NCBI GenBank assembly: GCA_947628355.1
Contig: CANQZO010000003.1
Location: forward strand, 1 to 31,302
Direction: 5' to 3'
Source: Candidatus Gastranaerophilales bacterium
Lineage (GTDB): Bacteria; Cyanobacteriota; Vampirovibrionia; Gastranaerophilales; Gastranaerophilaceae
Length of the DNA: 31,302 nt
Below, piece by piece: positions 17,060 through 25,166 of the stretch. The notes under the pieces were generated by a model, which had not been told where the DNA came from, did no database searches, and saw nothing but the letters and a program-made list of their open reading frames with translations. Position numbers and translations under genes: made by a program. Position 1 is the stretch's first letter; every line of letters starts with the position of its first letter.

Positions 17060-17083
17060 GTAGTAAGTTATTATACTCATAAT
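17060..17083 (-). repeat. Distal operator-like repeat upstream of the hsd promoter
   Basis: The second copy of the 24-base site lies 61 bases (about six helical turns) from the proximal copy and just upstream of the -35 box. It contains TATAAT on the minus strand, so an alternative upstream start is possible. Confidence 0.55.
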
Positions 17084-17233
17084 TTTATTTAATTACTATT
17101 TCCTTTGAATTCTTGCCCTGAAAGGATTTTGACACATGCTCTTCTGTTAAATTTTATAAAGTTTTCTTGATTGTTTGGAGGTTTTGAGTGATAGATACGA
17201 CACGTTAAAGGAAGCAGTATAGAAAAGGTCTGA

Positions 17234-17460
17234 TTAAATATTACTCTAAAAGAATTTAAGCAATTAAGTAAGTGGTATGAAAATATTTGCAATATAGCCG
17301 TTGTTATTAATTACTTTGTATCGAATAAACCGGAATTTGAAGAGTGTTATAACCTTCGCCAGTGGTTAAACATTTGTGAAATAATGCAGATGTACTGAAT
17401 GCATTCTTCATTGACAATGAAAAAAGGTTGAAATTTAAAAGCTGTTTAAAAGGTATTTAA
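17234..17460 (+). pseudogene. Decayed plus-strand gene with frameshift and no start
   Basis: A plus-strand frame from 17234 encodes NITLKEFKQLSKWYENICNI and continues with coding-like composition (FEECYNLRQWLNICEIMQM) to TGA at 17396. Shifting by one base at 17395 continues sensibly as LNAFFIDNEKRLKFKSCLKGI to TAA at 17458. No ATG is left at the front, where a TGA sits at 17231. This looks like a former short gene of about 75 aa, probably from a mobile element. I do not recognise the family. Confidence 0.5.
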
Positions 17461-17575
17461 ATACCGTTTAAATCGTGTTCAAAAAATTATGTCCAAATGA
17501 TACGATTTATGCCGCATATACTTGATATTTAGCGATGCAAGAGCAATGAATTGTGTAGCTTGAAAGGAGCATATT

Positions 17576-17869
17576 ATGATTGAAAAAGATTACAAGCTAT
17601 ATGGAACGAAGATTCTGAATCTTAAAACACAATAAATTGGCTTATTAATTTGTTTATGGGGAAACAAATTTGCTGATAAAACAGTAGATTGTCTTGGATT
17701 TCATCCACGCTCGCAGAATTTCGCTTTTATGCCTTACGGTATAGTCAGCTCAATCTGCTCGCTATCTGGTCGTTGCCGTACAGAAATCCTCTTTGCAGCT
17801 TGTATTGATAAAACCGGCAAACAATACAATATTGAACTTGATAATATCAGATGGTTTGAAGATGATTAA
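17576..17869 (+). pseudogene. Small plus-strand gene interrupted by in-frame TAA at codon 20
   Basis: AAAGGAG is followed, at proper spacing, by ATG 17576 and MIEKDYKLYGTKILNLKTQ, then TAA (17633-17635). The same frame stays open for 77 more codons, through WGNKFADKTVD and finally IDKTGKQYNIELDNIRWFEDD, to TAA at 17867. The fit of both halves in one frame suggests a CAA-to-TAA nonsense change in a 97-aa gene. The middle part (about codons 37-71) is GC-richer and may be an insertion. The family is not recognised. Confidence 0.5.
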
Positions 17870-17886
17870 AAAACAAAATATAATAA

Positions 17887-19323
17887 TTATTTATCAAAGA
17901 GTTTTTTAATAACTGTCAGTAAATATTTTTTGTTATCTTCATAAATATCTTTTTCATTGGAATCCAGAATTATTGGAACAAAATGTATAACTGTTCCGTC
18001 AAAAAACTCAAAAGATTTTATATTTTTAAAATTTTTATTCTTCGGATATAAAAGTGCTACTTTTACGTTCTCTTTTTTTATACCACAGTTATTTTGTATT
18101 AATTTTGCATAGGTATAGATTTGATATAAATCGGCTTGAGTTATATTCGTTTGATTGTAATATTCATTGTATTGATTTTGTTCTTCGTTGGAAATATTTT
18201 CTTCTTCTTGTGCTTTTTTCATATTATCCGAAAAGTTGATTATCTTATATTTCGCATCAAAAATTACACATTTTTTGCAATCTTTGTATTTTTGTTCATC
18301 TCTCAGCACAAAATCCATTTTCGTTGCAAACATTTTTTTTTCGGGTATTAAATAGTTAATTTTTTCTTTAATGCCGCGGAATTGTCTGCTATAATAAAAC
18401 TTCTTATCTAAATCCTGATAATTTTTAAGCAACTTTTCAACATAATTTTCAAACAAATCGTGCAAAGAAAACAAAATTGCAGGAAATTTCTTTTTGCATT
18501 TTCTCGGCCAAAAATATTTATCGTTTAAAAACACTTCCGCATAATTCAGTGGTTCATCATACTGCTTATAGAGCCGATTTTCTTGTATTTTTGCAAAATC
18601 TTTTATAATATTTCTGCTTTCATCTATTTCGCCAAATTCTTTGATATATCTGCGAAGTCGTTTTTTATTTTCTTCCTTTTCTGATTTTTTTAAAATATGT
18701 AGACATGCGGTTTTTAAAATTCGGTTTTCAGGAATATTTTCCGTAAACTCATCGTATTCCACATAAAATTTTTCTTTTGAAACAATATTACGCTTTATGT
18801 GTTCGGAAAATTTGATTTTACCTTTGAGATAGGGTAAATTATCATCCTCTGAGGAATAGAACTTTTTAACCCCTTTTTTGAAAAGTTCATCCATCATATC
18901 GCAAAATTTTGAAATAATAAGTTCTTTGAATAAATTACTTGTTCCTAATGTAGTTGAAGAATCATTCGCAACTTTATAATCCTTAAAATTATTTGTTGAG
19001 TTTAAAAGATTATAAAGTATTTTTTCTCCGGAATTTTCGTCTTCTTTATCAATTTTGGGAAGAATATAAAATTCAACATCGTCAATATGAAAATATGCGG
19101 TATATTTTGAACATTTGATTACTTCTCGGCCATCTTTACGCTCAATCTTTAAACCCTCAAGATAATCACTGTCGCATAGTTTTTTAATTTTCTCAAAGTG
19201 CTTTTTTGAACATTTTTTATTGCAGACGGAATCTTGGTTGTTACATTCTAAGCAATCTTTACAGTATTTTTCCCCGCAGCATTCTATAATATCGTTTTCA
19301 TAAGTTACAACTTGATGAGGCAT
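17887..19323 (-). CDS. mcrC: McrC-like nuclease subunit of a McrBC restriction system
   Basis: A 478-aa partner of McrB. McrBC complexes cut DNA carrying modified cytosines. The C-terminal PD-(D/E)xK nuclease is visible as MDFVLRD followed by VIFDAKYKII (the D...D-A-K form used by McrC), preceded by the McrC-type motif SLHDLFENYVEKLLK. The N-terminus is unusual: seven cysteines between residues 15 and 38 (C15, C16, C21, C24, C27, C34, C38) plus H42, suggesting a metal-binding insertion. It starts two bases after the mcrB C-terminal fragment. The nuclease residues appear intact. Confidence 0.9.
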   Translation of the reverse strand: MPHQVVTYENDIIECCGEKYCKDCLECNNQDSVCNKKCSKKHFEKIKKLCDSDYLEGLKIERKDGREVIKCSKYTAYFHIDDVEFYILPKIDKEDENSGEKILYNLLNSTNNFKDYKVANDSSTTLGTSNLFKELIISKFCDMMDELFKKGVKKFYSSEDDNLPYLKGKIKFSEHIKRNIVSKEKFYVEYDEFTENIPENRILKTACLHILKKSEKEENKKRLRRYIKEFGEIDESRNIIKDFAKIQENRLYKQYDEPLNYAEVFLNDKYFWPRKCKKKFPAILFSLHDLFENYVEKLLKNYQDLDKKFYYSRQFRGIKEKINYLIPEKKMFATKMDFVLRDEQKYKDCKKCVIFDAKYKIINFSDNMKKAQEEENISNEEQNQYNEYYNQTNITQADLYQIYTYAKLIQNNCGIKKENVKVALLYPKNKNFKNIKSFEFFDGTVIHFVPIILDSNEKDIYEDNKKYLLTVIKKLFDK

Positions 19324-19325
19324 TT

Positions 19326-19508
19326 TTATTCCTCATTATTTAAAGATTCATATATAGCAGGTTCTTCATTTAAATTTTTAAGTATTTCTAACCAATTAGA
19401 ACGAACGTCTTTTAGAAGTTCTTTGTTATTACTGCAACAAAGCACTTTAGCAATTTTGTCTTCCTCATCATAAAAATATTCCTCCAATAAAGGATAAATT
19501 TTATTCAA
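19326..19508 (-). pseudogene. mcrB: C-terminal fragment of McrB in a shifted frame
   Basis: The 60-codon frame NKIYPLLEEYFYDEEDKIAK... matches the usual end of McrB-type ATPases, where a helix 'PLLxEYFYdd' follows the AAA+ lid. The mcrB frame upstream ends at TGA (19505-19507) right after ...KLKRAF. Adding one T to the T5 run at 19507-19511 would read KRAF-LNKIYPLLEEY without a break. The only start for a separate protein would be TTG at 19508 inside that run. It is best read as the end of mcrB, split by a frameshift or joined by -1 slippage at T-TTT-TGA. Confidence 0.8.
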
Positions 19509-20968
19509 AAAGCACGCTTTAATTTACTTTCCCATCCTTCTAGTGTGCCTTTATCAACATTAATAAAGAATGCGTGTCCGATTTTATAATTCTTGTCTAA
19601 ACCGCCTATTTTTTCGTCAACAATGTTATTATTTAAATTTGTCAACACATATTGCAAGTTAATAGGGCCTACAATTTTGTTTTCCAATAATTTTTCATTC
19701 GGAGGCATTTCTTCAAAATCAAAACGGCGTCTTAATGCTGTGTCAAGGAGTGCAATAGAGCGGTCAGCCGTATTCATTGTCCCTATAATATAGAGATTGT
19801 TAGGAACAGAGAATGGCTCTTGAGAGTACGGAAGTGTAACCGTTAGAGCATTATCTTCGCCTGTTCTTTTGTCTTCTTCGATGAGAGTGATAAGTTCTCC
19901 AAAAATTTTTGAAATATTCCCACGATTAATTTCGTCAATGATTAGTATGTATGGCTTTGTTTCAATTTGTTCTAATGCATGTAAAACTGCAAGCAATAAT
20001 GGTTGCACGCCGTTCTCACCTTTGCCTTGTCCCAGTTTATTTGCAACATTAAATAAGTCTGTTGAATTCTCAATAGGTTTAATTTTGTGTTTTTTATAAT
20101 ATTCTTCAATTTTATATTTTGGTAACGAAGGTGGACTTTGAGTATTAGTTTGATATTGAAGACTTTCTCCATTATTTATATAATGTATAACTTGTTCGCT
20201 TCTTAATCCTTTAATTTTGTCACCCTCTTTATATATACATTTAAATATATTCCATAATTCATTAAAAGGTATTTCCTTTTTTGCGGCTTTATTTGCTCTA
20301 TTGCAAATTTCTTTAAATATCCCGTCTTTTCTTGTGTATTTGAGGTCTTTGTCGTTTTCAAGATTTGGTTTTATCCCTTCAACAAATTCTTCATAGGAAT
20401 ATGATTGGTGGAATATAACAAATTCAATTTGTCTTGCTTGTTTATATTTATCAAATCTTTTTTTTAGATCAGAGTATTGTTCATCTGAAACAGCTTTATA
20501 TTCGGTGTTATCAATAATGCTCATCGCTTTAAGAACGGTATTATACGTTTTCCCTGTTCCCAGAGGGCCATATAAGATTTGATTTAAAGGAAAATTCATT
20601 TTGTCAATCTCCTTATCGGGAAAATCTTCATTATTTCCTGTTTTTTGTTCTAATAAAAATTTTCTATAGTGATTTAGAGGGGTTTTTAACCAGTTTTGTT
20701 GTGTTTGTCCCGTTCTGTTTACTATATCAAAATTTGGATCACTTTTTAACAATTTATAGAAATTATTAAAATCCTCAATAGTTTGATATGCGTAAATATT
20801 GGGTTTTAACTGTTTTACTTTGAAATTTGTTGATAAATCAATAATTTCTTGAACTTTATCATTTACCCCTTCCGTATAAGAAACAAGGGTATTTGGGTTA
20901 TAAGGTGCGTCTTTTTTTGTTTTTATTAACCACTGTTTAAAATTTTCTTTTTGCAATAAATAATCCAT
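19505..20968 (-). CDS. mcrB: McrB-like AAA+ GTPase, C-terminally truncated by a frameshift
   Basis: A 487-aa motor subunit of a McrBC-type restriction system. The N-terminal region (1-125) has a helical DNA-binding-like domain. The AAA+ domain has Walker A GPLGTGKT (134-141, Leu in place of the usual second Pro), Walker B in LIIDEINRGNISKIFGELI, and the sensor region GTMNTADRSIALLDTALRRRF. McrB-type proteins hydrolyse GTP. The frame stops at a T5 run, and the last ~60 residues continue in the -1 frame; a joined product would be about 547 aa. The ATG at 20968 follows a G7 tract acting as ribosome binding site. Confidence 0.9.
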   Translation of the reverse strand: MDYLLQKENFKQWLIKTKKDAPYNPNTLVSYTEGVNDKVQEIIDLSTNFKVKQLKPNIYAYQTIEDFNNFYKLLKSDPNFDIVNRTGQTQQNWLKTPLNHYRKFLLEQKTGNNEDFPDKEIDKMNFPLNQILYGPLGTGKTYNTVLKAMSIIDNTEYKAVSDEQYSDLKKRFDKYKQARQIEFVIFHQSYSYEEFVEGIKPNLENDKDLKYTRKDGIFKEICNRANKAAKKEIPFNELWNIFKCIYKEGDKIKGLRSEQVIHYINNGESLQYQTNTQSPPSLPKYKIEEYYKKHKIKPIENSTDLFNVANKLGQGKGENGVQPLLLAVLHALEQIETKPYILIIDEINRGNISKIFGELITLIEEDKRTGEDNALTVTLPYSQEPFSVPNNLYIIGTMNTADRSIALLDTALRRRFDFEEMPPNEKLLENKIVGPINLQYVLTNLNNNIVDEKIGGLDKNYKIGHAFFINVDKGTLEGWESKLKRAF

Positions 20969-20975
20969 TAAACAA

Positions 20976-20990
20976 CCCCCCCTTTTTTTT
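20976..20990 (-). promoter_or_regulatory. A8G7 homopolymer tract serving as mcrB ribosome binding site
   Basis: On the minus strand, eight A are followed by seven G ending seven bases before the mcrB ATG, so the G run is the Shine-Dalgarno sequence. Such tracts change length by slipped-strand mispairing, and could vary translation of McrBC. Confidence 0.5.
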
Positions 20991-20996
20991 ATTTCT

Positions 20997-21005
20997 ATTG
21001 TAGCA
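20997..21005 (-). promoter_or_regulatory. Extended -10 promoter element of mcrBC
   Basis: TGCTACAAT on the minus strand is an extended -10 (TGn-TACAAT). No good -35 is seen 16-18 bases further up. Predicted initiation falls at the start of the A8G7 tract. Confidence 0.45.
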
Positions 21006-21062
21006 TAAAATTGCTTAATGTACTTTACGGTTATAAAACGTGGTTTGAATCAATTTGCCGTT

Positions 21063-21386
21063 TTATCCATTCCATAATATAGAAACAAGATATTCTTGTT
21101 CGGCTTTGATTAATTCTCTGTGTTGAGGGAATTTGTGCCATTTCTCTATGCAACCGCGACAGCAGGTTGCGGTTGCGTGCTGAGCGATAAAAACAGGATG
21201 ACATTTCATTGGAGTTTGTTTGCCGTCATTAATAGGTTCAGCCGGAGCAACTCTATTACGAATAAAATCACAGGCATGAGGATAAATAGTATCAAGTCCT
21301 TTGTCCTTGGTATATTCAAGCTCTTTTGCTCGTAGTTTAAATCTGCTCCTGAATTTTGATTTTGATAATCTATCTAAAATATCCAT
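21063..21386 (-). CDS. DUF4186 family protein
   Basis: A 107-aa soluble protein that matches the DUF4186 pattern throughout. Blocks are 'LSKSKFRSRFKL' at the start, IYPHACDFIRNRVAPAEPIND, GKQTPMKCHPVFIAQHATATCC and RGCIEKWHKFP, ending in a helix that carries EQEYLV. The conserved His/Cys (HPVF, QHATATCCRGC, KWH) suggest metal binding, but the function is unknown. It lies 18 bases after the end of the extended CoiA-like frame and upstream of mcrBC, same strand. Length equals the usual family length, so it appears intact. Confidence 0.9.
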   Translation of the reverse strand: MDILDRLSKSKFRSRFKLRAKELEYTKDKGLDTIYPHACDFIRNRVAPAEPINDGKQTPMKCHPVFIAQHATATCCRGCIEKWHKFPQHRELIKAEQEYLVSILWNG

Positions 21387-21403
21387 TATTATTTATACCC
21401 AAT

Positions 21404-22191
21404 TTAAAAGCGTTTCGAGTATCGTCTTCCTATATATCTTGGTCTTAATTGATATTGTACAAGTCTTTGAGTTCGCATATTTTTTAGTTTCCTGTACAAA
21501 TTTGGAATTTCGAGAATTAAATTATTTAAATAATTTAAAATTGCATTATTTTGTACATTATATATAAATGTACCACGCGTTATTGCTTTGTTATCAACAA
21601 TAACAGGTAATACGCAAAATCAAAACTGCCTAATATCATTTTGTGGTATATTTTCTTCAATTCCTAAAAGTCAAACAGTATTGGAACATTTGAATTGCGC
21701 CACATTTTCGGTATTGTGCTTTGTGGATTATGACACAAAAATAGAGCAGGTTCCGTAGCTTTGCCTATAAGTTCAAAAGTACCATTTTGAAATTTTGAAT
21801 AATCATTTTTTAATCTAGTACCGTCAACAACCCATAACATATTTTTATAAAAATTTTCTCTAGAAATTTTTTCTTCAGGTTTTATGGATGAATGTTGAAA
21901 TTCTATGACCAGATTATCATCTGTACATATATCCGCAATATGCTTTTCTTTAGTTGTATCATCAGTAAATATTTTTTCTTGCCATTCCACCGCAAAATGA
22001 TTTTTCCAATTTCGGTGCCAAATAGTCTCATTTCCCCACAAAACATCACAATTCTGCTTTGTTTTATGTGCCCAATGATTAATTTTATATTTTCCACATT
22101 TTGCTATAACAGTGCTACCACATACAGGACAAATACCAACTTGCCCCTTTGCCGCTTCAACTTTTTCGTTATTTAATAATGCATATTTCAT
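21404..22191 (-). pseudogene. CoiA-like nuclease gene with frameshift and nonsense codon
   Basis: The first frame (175 aa, to TAG at 21664) has an N-terminal zinc-binding CPVCG (C21, C24) with further His/Cys (C32, H39, H42). A nuclease-type core follows: IADICTDDNLVIEFQHS, with D87 and E97-x-Q99, as in CoiA-related competence/nuclease proteins. It ends FDF, and shifting by one base at the T4 run (about 21667) continues as LGIEENIPQNDIRQF. After a TGA (21620-21622) it goes on through VIVDNKAITRGTFIYNV to RRYSKRF and TAA at 21404, 18 bases before DUF4186. The whole would be about 262 aa. One lost T and one Trp-to-stop change explain it; whether the 175-aa part works alone is unknown. Confidence 0.65.
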
Positions 22192-22258
22192 TATTAGTTC
22201 CTTATAATATCTACATTATTATAATAACCAACGTTTATGTCAAATACGGACATAGTGT

Positions 22259-22663
22259 TTATTGTATCCCTAAAATATTTCTTTCAACTATTTTTATAAT
22301 TTCATCGGGTAAATATTTGTCCTTTTTTGGTTTTTGTTTTGCTTCTGACATATATTGCTTTATCTGTGGTAAATTTTTCAAGATATTTATCAGCGAATAC
22401 ATTTCTGCTTGCGGAGTTTGTTTGTTATTATCAATATCTTTTGCGATTTTATCCATTATTTTTTGTACGAAATTTAATAACTCAAGATTAAAAAATTCCT
22501 GTTCTCGACCTTTTTCAAATCTCTTTTTATCCCAACTGTATTCATTTTTCCAATAAAATAAAGTCCTGCGTGAAAGGTCAAGTTTTGCACAAATCACTTC
22601 AAGAGGTTGTTTTTCGTAAACATACAAATGCTCTGCTTGTTTCAATTTATCTAATTTTGTCAT
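22259..22663 (-). CDS. Small HTH protein of a Mu-like element (DUF1804/terminase-small-like)
   Basis: About 134 aa. The N-terminus forms a clear helix-turn-helix (KQPLEVICAKLDLSRRTLFY, then WKNEYSW), as in phage small-terminase-like or DUF1804 proteins of Mu-type phages. The rest is helical and lysine-rich. GAGG lies seven bases before ATG 22663, so that start is chosen over an upstream TTG at 22675. The ATG comes one base after the TAA that ends the upstream integrase-like frame. It is probably the last gene of the transposition module. The exact family is uncertain. Confidence 0.7.
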   Translation of the reverse strand: MTKLDKLKQAEHLYVYEKQPLEVICAKLDLSRRTLFYWKNEYSWDKKRFEKGREQEFFNLELLNFVQKIMDKIAKDIDNNKQTPQAEMYSLINILKNLPQIKQYMSEAKQKPKKDKYLPDEIIKIVERNILGIQ

Positions 22664-22664
22664 T

Positions 22665-23219
22665 TTATACCTCAAAAATTATTCTGTCTACTGTAAAATT
22701 TGTTTTGTCGGATAATCTCCGCACCTAAAAATTACAGGTTCTATCGATTATTCCGAGATTTTGGCAATATTTAATCATTTGATTTAAAAGTGTCAATGTG
22801 TTTTTTAGTACTTTGGGAGGTAAATTTCTGTTTTTGCAAAAATAATAAAATTTTTGAATATCATCGCAGGTTATATCATTTAAATTTTTATTTTTAAAAA
22901 ATGGGGAAATATGAAGTTTTAAAATTCCTCGATATCTTCTGTAACTATTATATTTACAATTATTTTTTACATAATTTTCTAAAAAATATTCAATGGCTGT
23001 ATCAATTGTAATAACCTGATAATTTGTGGTTTGTTTAGTACAAATGATAAATTCTTGCTTTGGTTTTTCTTCCTAATATTTGTATAAACCCTGTTTAAAA
23101 GCTATTTTACTTTTGTTCACAAGGTGTTCAAGTTCTGTTTTACAATCACACTCTGCAATCATTTCGATTTCATCAAGTGTAAATTCTTTTAAATGTCGCG
23201 TCAATTTTTCTATGTTCAT
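22665..23219 (-). pseudogene. Integrase-N-terminal-like gene with two in-frame TAG codons
   Basis: A 184-codon frame starts at ATG 23219, overlapping the ATPase stop as ATGA, and ends at TAA 22665-22667, one base before the next ATG. Inside it are two TAG codons: codon 49 (23073-23075) and codon 165 (22725-22727). There are no other stops. Codons 50-164 look like a tyrosine recombinase SAM-like core-binding domain (TAIEYFLENYVKNN, YRRYRGILKLHISPFFKNK, LKNTLTLLNQMIKYC), but no catalytic domain follows. The perfect fit between neighbours shows this was one gene. Either it has two CAG-to-TAG type nonsense changes or TAG is read through. The first 48 codons alone could make a small protein. Confidence 0.6.
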
Positions 23220-23896
23220 ATTATCTGCTCCGTAATTTCTTTTGTAATTTCCACTAAATTATTGTCTTTAGCAAATATTTCCATTTGATTTATCAACTGA
23301 ACTATTTGCCTGAACCTATTGTATTTTGTGTGAATATACTCAATTGCATCCGGAGTAAATGAGATTTCTGACAATTGGTTTATAATTTGGCTTAAATCAT
23401 TTACCCCAAATGTTTCAAACTTTAGAATTTCTGAAAATCTGTCATATAAATGTTTGTATCGTTCAAGTTTTCTGTGTGCCAAACCCATTCCGATAAATAT
23501 TATCGAACAACCGGTTTCATCGTGAATATCTCTAAGGGTTTCAATAGTTTTATAGTTGTTCATCAAATAATCAATTTCATCAATAAAAATCACCTGCTGA
23601 TTTTGTTTCAGCTTTTTAACCACGATATTAAAATTATCAGAAGTCAAAAATCTTGGTATTTCATCGAGTTCCTTAACTATTTCTTCCAAGAGCCATCTGC
23701 CTGTTATAAGGTTTGATGCTCTTAAATAAATTCCGTCATACTTGCACGCAAGCCATATTGCTGTTTGCGATTTACCAAGTCCGGGGTCTCCATATACAAG
23801 TCCCATTTTCGGAATATTCTTCGGTTTGTTTATCAGATTTTCAACAAGTCCGATAAAGTTTCTGACATTCTGAGTCTTTACAAAAATTTTATTCAT
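23216..23896 (-). CDS. MuB/TniB-like AAA+ ATPase (transposition target factor)
   Basis: A 226-aa ATPase that in Mu- and Tn7-type transposition binds target DNA and activates the transposase. Walker A is G36-DPGLGKS-43, followed by the Walker B VIFIDEIDYL (about 98-107) and a sensor-type IIFIGMG. The C-terminal helical lid is present (TKYNRFRQIVQLINQMEIFA). It overlaps the transposase end by 8 bases and the next gene by 4, as expected in a transposition operon. MuB-like is the best fit given the MuA-like neighbour; TniB/TnsC-type relatives cannot be ruled out. Confidence 0.88.
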   Translation of the reverse strand: MNKIFVKTQNVRNFIGLVENLINKPKNIPKMGLVYGDPGLGKSQTAIWLACKYDGIYLRASNLITGRWLLEEIVKELDEIPRFLTSDNFNIVVKKLKQNQQVIFIDEIDYLMNNYKTIETLRDIHDETGCSIIFIGMGLAHRKLERYKHLYDRFSEILKFETFGVNDLSQIINQLSEISFTPDAIEYIHTKYNRFRQIVQLINQMEIFAKDNNLVEITKEITEQII

Positions 23897-25166
23897 ACAG
23901 TAACTTATACTCCTTTGAATTTTTAAACTCTGCTATCCAAGAATTATTCGGGTCATGTTTTATCAGGTACTCATATTTTTCCGAATTATTTTTAAACAGC
24001 GTTTGAACCCTTTTTGAATCCGTTTTGAATGGCATTTGAATTTCATCAGGTTCAATCTCTGTTTCAAGCAATTTTATATCTCCCGTTTTTAGATATTTTT
24101 TAACCGATTCAACTGTTTTCGTCTTTAATTGGCGCTGACGTACAATTTTTTGTTTGTAATCTTCAAAATCTTTTACATCTCCGAGTAATTTTGCCATCGG
24201 ATGAGTTTCTGTTACACGTTCTGCCGTGCATAAATATTCACCTTTGAGTGTGTAAACTTTAATGCTCGTCAGATTAAATAAGCTATATTTGATTAAAACT
24301 TTACTTTTGAAACCGTATAATTTTTCATCAAAATAGTCGCAGTTTAAAAACCTAATACCATTTCTCTGAATTGTTTTAACCTCTGTTGCAAGCATTAAAT
24401 CGTCAAGAGTATTAATATCAATATTTTGTCTTATTCGTTCTGATAAAACTTCTGAAATTGTGTTATGTGGAGCATTCGGACAGGGTTGAGAATTTTTAAA
24501 ACCTAACCACATATCAATCATTTTTATTGTTTCTTCAATTGTCGGAATATATTCACTATGTAGATTTTTATGTAACTTTTCGTTTCGCATCATATACGCA
24601 GGTTTATTTTGAATACTGCTTCCTATATAACTTGGTAAAAGTTTTTCAAATCCATCCTGAAATTCTTTGAAAAATCGCTCAATTACTTTTGCTCTTGCAT
24701 TATATGGGCGAGCAAAAACCGTTTCTATTCCGAGTTTTGAGTACAATCCCTGAAAACCTAATTCAGTAAATCCTTTGTCATTGGTAAAATATTTTGCTCT
24801 AAAAGCTCTGCCGTTATCCTGATATACAACTTTCGGTATCATATCAAGATTAATAATTGCATTTCTAAGAGCAGAAGCAATACACTGCGTATTTTCTTCA
24901 AGCATTATTTCATAACCAACAAGTGCTGTGGATTTCCAATCCAAAAATCCGACAAGTGTCGCTCGACAGGGTTTGCCAGTAAAAGGATTTATTACTTGAA
25001 ACGCAAGTTTATGCCCGTCTGCGACTAAAATATCTCCGACTTCAAGTAAACTTGCATCACGGTTCAACTTTGTCGGATAATGCTTTTTCGCCATCACGCG
25101 AAAGAATCCATTTATCGTAATTATTGTTCTTAAACCATTTGGCATAACGACGGAATGTAATATCAA
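23889..25166 (-). pseudogene. Mu-type DDE transposase, C-terminal part (catalytic)
   Basis: The catalytic part of a MuA-like transposase. Numbered in this 425-codon open frame, the DDE residues are D50 (VADGHK), D117 (YQDNGRAF) and E163 (VIERFFKEF), with PYNARAKVIERFF typical of Mu/Tn552-type enzymes. A Mu-transposase C-terminal beta-barrel-like region and a basic tail follow. The first ~35 codons of the open frame are probably not used: similarity begins at NRDASLLEVGD, matching the end of the N-terminal frame. One base must be gained or lost between 25057 and 25070 to join the two. It would be inactive unless joined by frameshifting. Confidence 0.8.

Noticed and set aside
17089..17292. 67-aa minus-strand open frame upstream of the hsd promoter
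   Set aside because: The opposite strand carries the more convincing decayed gene. This frame lacks a ribosome binding site and faces into the operator region.
17452..17465. Perfect 14-bp palindrome GGTATTTAAATACC
   Set aside because: It is AT-rich and isolated inside decayed sequence with no partner site or gene to regulate.
22236..22254. Short inverted repeat TATGTC/GACATA before the CoiA-like gene
   Set aside because: Only six base pairs with no T run. A nearby TTGACA has no TATAAT at proper spacing (14 bases), so neither terminator nor promoter is convincing.
22665..23219. Genome-wide recoding of TAG as an amino acid
   Set aside because: Other genes end normally in TAG (for example the 16387 HsdS-like gene and the 29530 HD protein), so TAG is a stop in the host. 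Only element-specific read-through stays open.
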